NCBI GenBank assembly: GCA_014607495.2
Contig: CP053148.1
Coordinates: forward strand, 2,356,001 to 2,420,000
Reading direction: 5' to 3'
Source: Carposina sasakii
Taxonomy: Eukaryota > Arthropoda > Insecta > Lepidoptera > Carposinidae
Length of the DNA stretch: 64,000 bases
Positions 9,031 to 24,000 of the stretch are shown here, one piece after another (the first letter of the stretch is position 1; each line of letters opens with the position of its first letter). The notes under the pieces were generated by a model. The model was not told the DNA's origin. It was given only the letters and a program-made list of their open reading frames with translations, and ran no database searches. The position numbers and the translations under genes were made by a program.

Positions 9031-12000
9031 GTAAGCTTTACAACTTTCATGCATAGTTTGTGTTTTTATTTTATTGCCATGCCCATGTGTCTCGCTAACT
9101 ATACTTTTGAGTCTATATTCGAAGTTCAATTCGAGTGCGCTTGACTCTACCTGTGTTTGTATATCTGATAAATGTTTAGGAATGCGCTACATAGTACTCC
9201 TAAAAGCTTATTTAATTAGATTCGTAGCATCTAATGGGCATAGATAATAATCGTTGCTAACTAGAATCGAATTTTGGCCAGTCATAAGGTTATCGAGGCG
9301 GTGTATTTTGAATAGTCGACATCTCGTCGATATTAATGAGTTCATTTACTTTAGCCCAATATAGTGTTATCGGACGGAACAAACTTATCGCTGTATGAGT
9401 ACGTTCTACATACATCCGCTGATATTTCGAAGCTAATAAGCTAATAATATTATTATAATTAATATTATACACATGTAGTAAAGTCCCGACCGGACTGGGA
9501 TTCGAGTGCGAAGTTAAGGTAAATTTCATCCAATTGCGTTCAGCTATGGATCAGTAAAAAACATCCATCGATGAAACTTTCTGCAATTATAATATTTAGT
9601 TACACTTTAAATGAAAAGATGTTGTTTAATGTCGAATTCATGCAATATTCCTTAGCGCAACAATGATGATAACACTAAGTATCAAATGCAGCTTTAAAAT
9701 ACCACGCTGGTGGGATACAATAGCGAAATTATTGTTAAGCTAACTTGTAATCTTAGTGATAACTTTTACTAAAAAGACATTCAGTTGAGAGATAGCTGTA
9801 TCTACTCACTATACTGATTTACAGGAGAGTTATATTATCAATGATAAGGGGGGTAAGAGTTACCGACACTATTTTAAGTCGTCCCGTATCAAAATGTCCT
9901 TCGCCGTACTCTCAATTAATAACTATGCAAAGATGTCAAGAAGGTTGGTTGAGTAAATAAAACGTGAAGAGGTAATAAACAACAACAGAAAAAACGTTTA
10001 ATATTTATGTTAATAGTTGGTATTGTAAACCACATGATCCTTTCAACTGAATCATACTTCCTTCAACGTTTACCAAACTTACAGCTATCTCTTACGCTCA
10101 TTGTAACTTTTCTCTTGAAAGACAGAGATGTTAGTACTTTGTTTTTCAATGGTAGATTGTGATAAATTGATTATTGAGATATAGTCTATAGTTAAAATGA
10201 AGTACCATAAAATAAACGAAGTCGTGGATCGGGGCAGTGCTCTTAAAAAGTAAAGCTTAGTTACTTTTTTGATCAGGATAGCTTATATTACTGAAGAGTG
10301 TTTAAGCTAAGGTAAAACCCTCGAAGCCAGCCCTATTCAAAAAGCTAGTGGGTATATGTATCCCTGTAAGAGTGTAGACTATTAGGTCATATTATAGTGT
10401 ATTGGTATAAATACATAGAGCTTTTGTATAGCTAATACCTAGATCGTAAGGCTAGACAGATTATGGAGCGAAATTAGATATGTTCGCAAGCAGTCGTGTC
10501 GGTATCTAAAATGCTGGCGTGGCTTCTTATTGGTTGAGTAGGCATTACCTATCTATGCATAAATTATTTAATCTAATACTCGTACCCATTTCAAACTAAT
10601 GTTATGGGCAATTCTAAATCAATTTAGCGAACTAAATCAGAAATAAAATGCCCCTTTATTTATGTCAATATAGAGTGCCTTACTGGTTTTATTAGTAGGC
10701 TTAGTTCAACGAAATGTTACGGGTAAATGCACAGTCGCTGTGAGTATTACGTCGAGCACTCGTAGGAACGTTACATTACACGGAGATGCTTTGGAAACTG
10801 AGCTTTTACCTGTATTGTACCATTCGCAAGAACATTTCATTACACAGAAATGCTCGAGAAAATGCTCTAGCCTAATACTCACCTTTATAGTTCGAAGTAG
10901 ACGTCCAGTTATATAATAAGTTATAGAATTATCTACCTAGTTGGCAAATGAATATTTGACTTGATTTACCAAAACTATGATCACAGTAAATGCAGTTTTA
11001 GTAAGTGCGAACTGTATGCGGCATTTTTAAACATAATTTTTCTCAATTCTTATTAAATTCTGTTAGTCTCGATGTTACTCTACATAAGTGTTCGTATCTA
11101 CCATACCCTAGTTCTATAAGCTATATTATTATTAATTCTAAAACTATAAGGACATAAATGCAGTTGTGCGATCATATACAGCGAGATGTGAACGGCCCGC
11201 GGCTAAATATAGTGGAACTATTTCGATGTAACCATCTGGGGCAGCGCATTAAATATATTTCCTTGTTTTCAAGCCGTTTCATTTGCCTATTAACTATTAT
11301 GTGGTCTGAAGCATGTAGAAGCAATAAAGCTCTAACTTATCTTTGTGACTTCATTTTTAACTTTAGTTTTTTCGAGTAAACTAACATTATTTATTTTGTA
11401 GGCATAACCTGACCACATTATAAGCCATGCCATATGGCTTCATCTGTTACACTCGTATCAATGATGCCTTTATCCATTTCCTCAGAAAATATTTAACGAT
11501 TTAACTACTGGTCTGTAGACATCTTTGTACCTGTGCAAAAATAATTTCCGCTTAAAGATCTAAACATTCATTTAACAACTTTCAGCGATGTATTCCGGAG
11601 TTCGAGAACGCCGCTTACTTAGTCCAGATGGAGGCGACCAATACCTGCGGTGACAATGGTGTTCAGATGTTCTGCATCCAGACTTCTGCTGGAAGCAGCA
11701 CCAGGTACACCAACCTTCACGTTTCGTCACTGCTTTCACGATTATAGAAGTGGCGTGTGTGACTCTCCTAGAATTTATTATATTTGGAGGTCCGGACAAT
11801 TTTTGTGCTATTCGTCAGTCTCAAGATTTAAATTGATATTAAGAAAAGCACAGTTAGATATTACTTCAGGGTAGGTGTAAACAACTAATTGTTATTCCTT
11901 TTGCACAATCCATTCTTTTACTTAATACTTCACATTCTGATATCTCTATTAATTTTAATAAGGTGGGATCATAAAAGCTATACTACGGCTTGTTTGGACC

Positions 12001-15000
12001 CACCGGGATTTTCTGTGCTTCCATTTTTCTGGTAGCCTCAGTTGATCCTGGCTTACAGGAGTAAAGTTGCATTGGCGGGAATACATCACTTACTCCCCTC
12101 CCGGTAGTTTATTTTTGTAGCGTAGTACTGTTAAGTGTTTCTTGGTCTATCTTAGACACTTTATTAGTGTGTCCGCCACGGTATAGTAGTTCTATAGCCC
12201 TCTCATTTCCAGGTCGTGTGACTACTGTCAGCCGAATCAGTTCTCCAGTTACTTCCTAACGGATTTGCACTACGAGCAGGACAACCAGACGTGGTGGCAG
12301 TCGGAGACCATGAAGGAGGGCATCCAGTATCCCGACCAAGTCAACTTGACCCTGCATTTAGGTAATATTTTGATGTAACGTTTACATAACTTGCAGAGGC
12401 TTGGCAAAATTCATAAGCTCCGAAAAGGTTTCATCGCGGCTTGTCTGCTTTCCTTCAGTTCCAGAATCAATTTGGGTCGGCATTAAGCTCTAGCAAGCCG
12501 AGCCAAATACCTTGTTTACACACTCGTGCTTGTGAACCTTTTGTTGCGTCTCGGTAAGAATGGAATAGGTCTGACACTTCCATGAGAGTAAGTATATTCT
12601 TTGCTTCCATGAGTCATATTATTTCTTTTTTTTTTTAATAATCTGGGCTGTAACATTTATTTATCTATAATTATTTGCAATAATAACTAAACCTACGTAA
12701 AAAAAACTAGAGCTACAAAATAAAATAAAATTTACAAATAGAAGAATCCTTGCAAGTCCTCCACCGATGACAATGTGCCCAAAAGGCTGGCAGCGTTGCC
12801 CCGCTGGATAGCGAGGCTTACTCGCTGTCCAAAAAATGAGCCAGCCCTCTGGTCATGAGATGCCTCGACCAACCTTTTCGAAATATCTTTAAAAAGGTTG
12901 TGGGCTCCTGGACCCCATGGCCCCATGGTTTCAACCCCAAACGGCTCAAATAGGTAGTCACCACTGAGGTTTGCGTATTTGCGTCGTTTGAGGTTTTCAG
13001 CTGCATTGGCCGCAGAGCCACTTTTGATTGTTGTGCCTGGGAGATGGGACGCTGCTAAGGTGTCAACGCAGGTTGCGTCCCACACCAGAGAGCGCCCCAT
13101 CTTCCAAGGCACGAGGGTCATGCCGTCGGGTCTCTTGCCATCGTCGCGCACCAGGCCAACAGGTTCTAGTACTGATGGTGCCCCGGCGGTGGAAAGAGCC
13201 CGGCGGATGACGTCATTTAAATTGGCGTGGCGGGATATGCGGCCAGCGCTTCTCATACATGAGAGGCCATGGTGGCCTTGTTGGTCGACGACATCGCCAC
13301 AGCGGCAGCGATGGAGGACGTTGCATGGTGCACCTAAACGGAGGGAGGTTGCAATGCGGAAAGTGGTCCGGTTTAGGAGGGTGCCGATATTGGGGGATGC
13401 TAGAGCCTGAAGCCACAGACCCGACTCCCACTCGCTTAAGGCTAAGAGACGGGCACGCTCTGCAGAACTGGCTGACGTTTCTAAGAGATTATTCCGTACC
13501 AGTTTGCAGAGTGGCTCGTCCCAAAGCCGTTGCGAGCAAGGATTTGAAGGCTCCACACCGTTTGGGCAGGCCAATTCTCAGGCATTTTTAGCTTCATCCA
13601 TGAACGGTATTTCCGGTTGCGGTTGTTTGAGATTATTTCTTTTAAGTAATACAATACACGGAACTTAGATGGTTTCGGATTACTATTAGATATATTAAGG
13701 TAGTGTGGTGCAGTTTCTGCAATGCTAGTGATTGCTGGGGAAATCATTTTAGTCTTTGGATTGTTAATCATAAAAGGTCACTTTTGCAAAAATTTCAATA
13801 GATTAACAATCGCTAAGTGATGGTATCCGCCATGTGTATTCCACAACATATTAAAGTTCTCTTAAAAGGTACATCTTAACTACGGTACGATGGCAAGCCT
13901 CTCAAAGGACCGAGTCTCTGTATTCCTGGGAATTTCAGAAGAGATATATTATTTCAATATAGATAAGTTTCTTTCAATTTTAATAAGATCATACTTACTT
14001 GGTATTATAGTATACGACGATACTCTATTTACCTACAAGTAGATTGGACATATACTTAGCAGGATTGTTTCTATGGTGAAAACTTGATAAAGCTCTATAT
14101 TGCTCGTAGTATCATCTGACCTCCACAATAGAAAAGCGTTTTGCTCTAAGGGCTTACAGTATGATTTTCCCGCCTTTCCAGTAGTATTTACTTAAACCCT
14201 ATTTGCATGAATTTTCAAGTTCACTTTCGTTTTCTTGAATATTCAAGAGCAATCTAGTAATAACTTGAACGATGTCTCAAAAATGGCAATTTAAACCATG
14301 CCAGTCATTTGTTGCTTCAATAAAATTGTATGCAAGAGGCATTATGTGCTTAGAATAATGTTTCGCTCCGCAAGGCCTATCATTAATCTAAGATTATGTG
14401 TTTGTTTTGTACAGGAAAGGCATACGACATCACGTACGTTAGAATCGTGTTCTACTCACCGAGGCCGCAAAGTTTTGCCATTTACAAGAAGGTCAGCGAG
14501 GAGAAAGACTGGGAACCCTTCCAGTACTTCAGGTATAGTAATTAAATATTAATTTCAATTATTTTAATAAGAATCATTTCGCCATAATCACAATACCACA
14601 GACAGATAGACACACGAAGAATTCATAGCCAAACTTATACAGGGTGTGAGTGACAGCTAGGCATCTCAAATGTAAAACAAGTAGCATTATGTTGAGTTAT
14701 ACGATAATGTTGTTAATTGCAGGAAATGCATTTTAAAGTTAAGTTTAAAAAGACGAATCTAACCATCTCTTTTCTAAATTACATATTGGCAACGTTATTT
14801 TTCATCTCGATAGTTATACACTAGCCAAATCTCGGCAAACAAAGCTGAATCCCTCGGTACAATGTTTAAAGATGAAACGATCAACCATATCCTAACGGAT
14901 TATATTAATGGAAAAGTGTTTTTTTTTTTTATAAATTTATCTTAGTCAAGATATTATATATTATAAAATTATTAATAAAGAAATGGGAAAAACTCTTTAC

Positions 15001-18000
15001 CCGAGTGGGAATCGAACCCACGACCACTGCATACCGTGCTAGTGCTAGTTGCTCTAGTTATCAGTATTGGCCAGCATATGAATATTAAATTTTGTATTAT
15101 AAATAGTGATACCCCGTAATATTTGCTTCGGTTCGAGGGGTTAAAAGTAAACCATGACGTCAGGTCTCGTCGCATCTGGTTGCAATTGCACAAGATCTTA
15201 TTCTCTTTCCAACAGTGCTTCCTGTAGAGACACCTACGGAGTGCAGGAGCAAAGAGCTGCCGAGATAACTGCAGAGACTAGAGCGCTGTGCACAAGCGAG
15301 TACTCTGATATCTCCCCCCTGTCGGGAGGTAACGTTCTCTTCTCCACCCTGGAGGGAAGACCCTCAGCCTACACATTTGACAGCAGTCCTGAACTACAGG
15401 TTGGTTTGTAAAAAAGCAAATTTTCCTCGAGCGAATCGTCTATATACATCAGCCTATTGGTAGTCCATCGCTTTCTAGGCGCAAATACCACAGTATCAGG
15501 AGACATTGACTTTGCGTCTAAGGTTTTGTATAATTGTATTCATAATTAACTTACGTAACCTTTTCTTTTAGGAATGGGTAACAGCAACTGACCTTCGCAT
15601 CTCATTGGACCGCCTCAATACCTTCGGAGACGAGATTTTCGGCGACGCCCAAGTCCTGCAGTCGTATTGGTACGCCATCGCTGACGTGTCAGTGGGCGCT
15701 CGCTGCAAATGCAACGGACATGCGTCCATCTGCGACACCCAGGACTTACCTGATGGTACCAGGTCAAGATACTGCAGGTAAGCCTAAAAAAAGGACGATT
15801 GTTCATTTATCTAAAGGTGAGCTCAATCAAAGTCTTCTATACTTACGATTTAAAGTTAGTATTACTACATTTGCTGTACAGTGGGGCAAGCACGAACCTC
15901 TCGATAGTCCGCAACGATATCGGCAAACTGTCGTATCTCATAGATATTACTTACGAGTCATTAGTTTTACGGTGCGTAAAAAGGTTCGTGCTTACCTTTT
16001 TGGTGTGGTGCTTTACTAGAATATATTAGAATATATCATGCACTACTTGTCGCAAGAGATCATTTAGGATCTCAGGAGTATCTTCACCGGTGATTTCTGG
16101 CAAATCGACACTGATCTATTAAATATAGCTTCACTAAGCGTGGCTGTACAAACATTTTGGGAACGCAGCCGTGTATGTATAGGTACCTATATACAGGATG
16201 ATTTTTGGTCGTCAACGTTCCTGGAAACTACGGAATCTCCTCATCATCACGATCATTTTTCTCCATGGAAGCATACCTGGGAAGGGTCTGGTTTCCAAAA
16301 TATTAGGGTCCAAAGTTGAGTAAATAGATTGCGTTTTCCTGCAAAAATGCACATTGACGCGTGTTTCTAAAGATTTTTTCACGAGAAATAATTAATATCT
16401 GTCTATGAAAAAACTAGCATAAACACTGGACTCTATACATTTCGCCGATCAAGTACCTAATAAAAAAATTGTTTCAAAAAAATTTACATCGTTTCTCAGC
16501 ATTTTTTTTTTTTTGCATAAACTTACTTTATTTGATGTACAGAGTACGTACCCTTAGTTAAGGGTGGCAACAAAAAACATCCTGTATAAGTACTATGTAA
16601 GGGTGCTCGCCCACGTCCGACTTTTTATAGGACCGATATTTCTTTCGATTGTTTTGTTCTTCGATTTTGTAATTTTCTGACCTCCTTTTTGTAGGATGTG
16701 TAGGAGCACCCTTAATGACAATATCTATTACGTTCTAGATGTGAACATAACACCGACGGACGAGAGTGCGAGAAGTGTCTCGACTTCTACAACGACGCGC
16801 CTTGGGGCAGAGCCTCTCCAACCAATGTACACGAGTGCAAAGGTAATTGCGGTGCGACTAATGAGCTGCGTGTAAAGTTTTGCACCTGTTAGGATGCTAT
16901 TTACTTTTTACATGATGTAGGATTTAAAAAATTTTATCATCAAAAAATTCCATAATATCATAACAGCTTTTATTTACCAGCCTTTTTGAAATCTTTAATT
17001 TTCACAACATTTAAAGTAAGATTTTTATGTGGTTATACATTTTTACTGCCATATGGTAGCAGTTTTTTACCTTACACTATATTTTAATTTTTTTTATTGG
17101 GCTCATCTTTCCAACGTTCAGATTGCCTGTCTGAAGAATAAATTAGATGCTGTAATAAAAATAAAGATATAGAATAAAAGTGATATCATTTTTGGTGTTT
17201 GCCACCTCTTTGTCACTTCCCTGCTTTTTTTTGCTTGCGCAAGAGTGCAAAATACGCATTTATCATATTTTTACACTTCTTCAATTCTTCATGTTCTACT
17301 AGGTCTAATGACACTTTCTAAAGAGAATTTTAAGAGCTTTTACTTAAAATGGTATTTTAATTAATTAATTCATAGATATTATTAAGCTAATAACCTGTAC
17401 GAAAATAATGCTATCCGTATTGAAAATGCAAATTACTAGGTACATACTGTGAGTATTTATTTCGTTATAGACGTCATGTAATAAATATGCGTTGCGAGTT
17501 TATGCGAATTAATTAAAATGTATTCTGATCTAATACTACTATCATAAATTGAATAATGTAGCCTAATAGATTTTGCTCCATCAAAGATTGAACATAAACA
17601 TTATTTATACTTTCATTATAAGCCTGCTCAGCGTACATTTAATTGTTTTACAACCTTAGAAAACTAAAGTTATACGTTCACAGCATGCAACTGCAACGGC
17701 TTTTCGAACAAATGTTACTTCGACAAGGACCTATATGAACGGACTGGCCACGGAGGCCACTGTATCGACTGTGCCGAGTACAGAGATGGCCCCAACTGTG
17801 AGCGATGCAAGGCCAACTACTACCAAGGGGGCAATGACATTTGCCTGCCATGTAACTGCAATCCTCTGGGTAAGGATACCATAATGTCCGATTTATTCGT
17901 TAGACAAATGTGGTGATGTATCAAGGTTTGCCGTTGAACGCTATAGTTTATCTTTTGTGATAACATTAAAAATTATATCATCATCATTCTCATGAGAAGT

Positions 18001-21000
18001 CCACTGCTGAACATAGAACTCCCCCCAACAACTTCCATTCCGAACGGTTCGAAGCGGCCTGCATCATAATCATCTTTTTTCTAAAAATGATTATGCAAAT
18101 ATTGCAGGAAGCTGACGTTCTTGTACATGTCCCACACAATCAGAAAAGTCTCAATCACGTTCTCATCACAGGTTCTCGCGACCTCCAATGTAACGCAGCA
18201 GGCACTTGCCAGTGTAAGCCAGGAGTGACGGGAGATAAGTGTGACGTTTGCGCACCTAACCATTACGACTTCACCAATCAGGGCTGCAAGCCTTGCGGCT
18301 GCAATGAATCCGGTTCATATGCCAACACGCCTCAGTGCGACCCCGTGAGCGGTGTGTGCTTGTGCAAGCAAAACGTTGAGGGCCGACGTTGCAGAGAGTA
18401 AGTATATTAAAACTATAACTTTCTATCTCTCTATTTGAATTGCCCGCTCTTTTCTTCGTCGCCGGACGCGGGCCCCGTGTCCTTTCGCCCCTCCACGCTA
18501 GCAGTTGTTGCCCAACAACCGCGGTATCGACCTCGCGTCTCGGCAAGTAAAAGTGTACTATAGTGGACTGTAAACCAAAACCCTACGATAAATTGCGCGC
18601 GGAAGAAGAGAAAACACACAGGTAACTCTCTTTGATATTCTTTTTCTTCGGCCTATTGCACTGCTGGACGTAGGCCTCCCCCAGGGCACGCCATAAGGCT
18701 ACTGCCACAGGGGGGGTTTCGCCCATAGTCACCACGCTGGGCAGGCGGGTTGGTGACCGCAGAGTGATTTTCAGATTATGTTGTCAGTCCGGGAGGCGCT
18801 GCTGCACACCTCCCGGAAACCCTTAATCGCCTCGGACGATACCCACGGGTAGGCAGGGGTGGTACAAACTCTACTCTGCCGGCACCACGCGACTCTGACA
18901 TTACTTCCAAAATTTCCCGTCGGCCCAGCACCTAAATCCCTAAACAAAGTATTATGATTTAGCTCCGTATCGTCATCTTTTAACATTCATATTGCCAAGG
19001 ATTTGGCGACAGCTTGGATACCTGGTAGCTGTATAAGGTCCAATTTTCGGATATTACAATACGTACATAAAATCAATCTCGCTTGAGTATACACTCTTGT
19101 TATTGGCATCAGATGAGCTGAATTTCAAAGGAACTCAAGGGCGTTCTTTACAGGCGATATGTTGGCAACTTGTCACTGATCATTTAAATTAATCTCCTGT
19201 AAACGTGGCTATGGGAGCTTCTTTATGATCCTGCAGTTATGGGTACTTACCACATTTCAGGAATAGTACAGCCACGTGCATATGTGTGATGTGTACATGT
19301 ACTGTCTAGTTACAAATCTGAATAAGAATTGTCAGGCATGCAGATATTTAAATATGAAGCTTCTGCATAAAATCATAAGCTACATTATACAACGTCACCA
19401 AATTAAAGAAAAATGCTTTTACTTCCATAAAGAACTTTCAATCTTCAGCTAATAAAAAAAACCTTCAATATCTAGATGCAAACCTGGTTTCTTCAACTTG
19501 GACCTTATAAATGAGTTCGGCTGCACCCCCTGCTTCTGCTTCGGCCACTCCTCACAGTGCAGCTCGGCCCCGAAGTACCAGGCCCATGAGCTGAGTGCCC
19601 ACTTCATCAGGGACGCTGAGAGATGGACTGCCGAAGACGAGGCTTCCAGGCCTGGACCTCTACAGTTCAATGCCAACACGCAAAATATTGGTAAGACTTG
19701 CTAGTCTAGTTCTGTAAACATTTCTAAATTTTCCGAAATTGCTAGTGATAAAACATCCAAATTATTAGGAAATTGACTTAGAAAAAATCATCAACCACAA
19801 AATAATGGTCGGTCATCATGAAACTCAAAATACTTTTACTCTTCTAGCCGTCAAAGCCAGGGGACAAGAGATTATATACTTCGTAGCCTCAAACCAGTTT
19901 CTAGGAGATCAGCGAGCTTCATACAACCATGATCTTAAGTTTAACCTTCGTATTGGGGAGGCTAGTGGCTACCCTTCTGCTGCTGACATCATTCTTGAAG
20001 GTGCCAAAACGGAAATATCTATGAATATCTACGGACAGAATAATCCAGAGCCGACCAATCAGGTAATACTTTTTTAATGCTGTGCTATTTTTTAGGCTAA
20101 GCGAATGGTGTTTTTTGGCTAAGCGAATGGTTTTTAAGTGGCTTTAGTGAATCCTTTTATGTAGCTTTTTCCAATATTGTTTACCTCATGTACTCGTACC
20201 TATATATCATCACAAACTAAACTTATATACTAATGCGAATACTTAATTTGATTTTAAGTTTTGATAGTTATTACTATCAATTATATGTATTATATACTAG
20301 TGAACGCCCGCGACTCCGTCCGCGTGAACTACAGAAAAAACAAAATGTCGAATTTACCGCGATAAAAACATTTTCTCGGCATAAAAAGTATGTTAAGTTA
20401 AAATATATGTTAAGTGGGACCTATTACAATATATTACTGAAAACAGCATCGAAATCGGTTCACCCGTTCCTGGGATTAGCGTGCACAAATGCACAGACAA
20501 ACCAACAAACAGACAAACCGACAAACAGACAAAAATTCCAAAAATATTACTTTTGGGTACTATTGCGTTGATAAATATATATACATACATAAATATATAT
20601 ACAACGAAATAATTCACCAAATTAGAATTAAACAGAGTTAATTTTACAAAATGCAATAAAAGTACATAAATAAACATTATTGCTGATACTTGTACGTAAG
20701 TACATATTTCAGAAAAGATAGCACTTCCGATCTCTCCATAGAAATATTTAGGTACCTATAACGTACACTACTACGCTACCTATTTTTACCAATATAATTA
20801 TTTGATGCTTGCCTATAATTCTTAATTAATTTCTATCCCTCTAATTATGAATAATTAAAATGTTCCAGTTTAATTGGCTAAACTCTTGAACCTAATATAA
20901 ATATATATATATAATTTTATACACTGTCTACATAGCATACTGAAAAACGTAATGATGCCCGACTGATTTTATGCATTGTTTAATACACACTATTTTATGT

Positions 21001-24000
21001 CACTGATTCTTAAGATACAGGTAAGACCTAGTTTAAGAATCAGAGAACCTTTTAACTAGTAAGATCAGTATTGATAATATCATGGAGTGCTAAATGTAAG
21101 AAAATATTGTACAATTTTGGAGAAAATAAACTTACTAAACTTACTTACCTCAAGCAGACGTAGTGAAGAGCATTGTCAATTGTTACAGGCTCAAGAATAT
21201 AAATTCCGACTTCACGAGGACCCCCGATATGGCTGGTCTCCCACACTATCTAACTTCGAGTTCATGTCTATACTCCAAAATCTGACAGCCATAAAAATCA
21301 GAGGAACGTACAACCGAGAAGGCGAAGGGTATCTGATGAACTTTAAGTTAGAAACAGCCAAAATTGGAAGGGAGAAAGGATCGGCTCCTGCTTTTTGGGT
21401 GGAGAAATGTTCCTGTCCTAAGGCATACGTGGGAGATTACTGCGAGGAATGTGCTCCAGGATTCAAACACGAGCCGGCTAATGGAGGCCCGTACTCCGAC
21501 TGCATTCCATGTGACTGCAATGGCCATGCACACATTTGTGATACAGCTACAGGTTTGTTTCTCAAATTTTAGAACAACGCATTAATTTCAATAAAAAAAA
21601 CTTCATATAACAATACGATTAATTAATGACAACATAAAATAAACAATTTGTTTCCAGGCTTCTGTATCTGCAAGCACAATACTACAGGAAGCAACTGCGA
21701 GCTCTGTGCGAAGGGATTTTATGGTAACGCTATTGCCGGCACGCCTAACGACTGCAAGCCATGCCCATGTCCTAAAGACAGTGGATGTATCCAGCTTATG
21801 GACCAAAATATCGTCTGTACCGACTGCCCTGTCGGATATGCTGGTAAGTTTTGGATTAATATTCTAGATACTTTATAATCGGCAATAACTATAAAGGCTT
21901 CTAGTGGTGCAAAATTAACGAATAATCATCCCCAAAGGCTTAACTTCCTCATTCTTTGTACAATGTTCGTACGTCTGGGGCAATAAAATTAAATGTGAAT
22001 TATTGTGAATGCATCAGATTCACAAGTACCTATTTTTTAATTTTACTTTATTCCAAAGGCCCGAGATGCGAAATATGTTCCGATGGACACTTCGGGGATC
22101 CAAGCGGTCAATTTGGACCTCAGCAAGAATGTCAGGAGTGTCAATGTAACGGAAATGTGGACCCAAATGCGGTTGGCAACTGTAACAGAACCACTGGCGA
22201 ATGTCTGAAATGTATCTACAGTACAACTGGAGATCATTGCGACAAATGTCTTAGTGGTAAGTAAATAAACTAGGTAAATGTATAAATTAATTTTAAGAAG
22301 GAATCATACCAAATACCAGAAGCTGTTTTGCAGATGTCATAAAAGACTTACCAATTGTTACTAAATATCTCTATATTCTACCAGGTTTCTTCGGAGACGC
22401 CCTTGACCAGAAAAAGAAGGGAGACTGCAAGCCTTGCCAGTGCCACGACGCGGGTACCTTGGAGAGCGCTGAAGGCCCGCCACAGTGCGACGGTCTCACT
22501 GGCTACTGCTCCTGCCGGCCTCATGTCATTGGCAAGAATTGCGACAGATGCGAGGTACTTATAAACATTTGATTAGCCCGGCCTATGGGGGGCCCTAATG
22601 CCCTGCATTTACAGTGTTAACTGTTGCAACAAATTATGGACTATATTTAAACTTTTGACGTGTTTTCCGCATCCTCTACGACTTTTCGATTATTCATTTT
22701 ATATTATTGTACCCAGGACGGCTACTACAATATCGACTCCGGTGATGGTTGCAAGCCTTGTGAATGTAATCTGGAAGGCTCCTACAACGCCACATGTAAT
22801 GCGGTGACCGGCCAGTGTTACTGCAAGCCGGGTATTGATGGGTAAGGCATTTTTTATGTCTAGGACCGTCGCATTCTCTAAAATAATCATGTGCCTTCTT
22901 CCCTGTATTGCAATAGGATATTATTTAAAATTGATTCCGACAAAAAAGTTAAAATTGAATTTACACTTCTATTCTTCTTCTTGAAATTTGAAGGGTGCAA
23001 AAATAAAGATGATAATGGTGGCTCACACGCCGACTCATGCGATGGACTTTACACTCGCGTTCGAATCCCAGTCGAAGGAAATATTTATTTGATGTTCTGT
23101 GTGTGCTGAATTTCCACGCTATCTGCGGATTACGGTGACATAGTATGTACAAGCTTAAACGTTTGAAATGTTTATACCATTTCAGCCAGCACTGTGACCG
23201 CTGCCACGCCTACCACTACGGCTTCTCGGTGGACGGCTGCAAGGACTGCGACTGCGATGACTGGGGCTCCACCAACTACCAGTGCGACCTGTTCGGACAG
23301 TGCTCGTGTCAGGAGAATGTGGAGGGACGACGATGCGATAGGTAACTTTTAACCATTCGCAAAGAATATACACTATAGTTTCACTATCAATAGATGTACA
23401 GCGAACTTAGTGTTCGGCTGTACAGTTTCCATTCCTGGTCATTAATAAGATATTCTATTTAGAGCACATGCAATTGCTCAGGTCTGTGTACATTTCATAT
23501 TACTTCAAGTATTTTCATAGTAGTAGAAGTAGATAAATACTTCACATTATAATAATTTACCATCTTTAGATGTATGGAAAACAAGAAGAGGAGAGCTGAT
23601 GGGCAAGGATGCGAAGACTGCTCACCTTGCTACAACCTGGTGCAGGATGCTGTCAACCAGCATCGGAGTGACCTCAACGAACTCGATCAGGTATAATCAT
23701 GACAGAGAGATGACCAAAGAATATACTTACTCTCTAACGATAGTATTCTAGTCAAAAATGACAATATAAAAGTTGAGAGACCGTGGAGATGACAAAGGGC
23801 ACTGTCAAAGTTCAGTGCTGTTTATTTCAACATGCAGAAACTGTAATTCATCCAAAAATCTTATATTTGTTTTAGATTCTAGCGAAGATAGCGAAAGCCC
23901 CGACAGTGGTTGAGAATGCTGACTTCGACAATGAACTTCAGAGGGTGCGAGCCCTAATCGATGACCTGGGTAAAGATGCTCAAGCTGAATTAGGAAACGG

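Noticed and set aside
12732..13574. A host gene nested antisense in LanB2 intron 3
   Set aside because: The protein matches the C-terminal domain of retroelements, has an A tail at its 3' end, is truncated 5', and has a second decayed copy at 60,430.
18087..18401. Separate small EGF-like genes for each cysteine-rich frame between 18 and 24 kb
   Set aside because: Each frame has matching splice sites and phase with its neighbours and joins into one laminin gamma chain.
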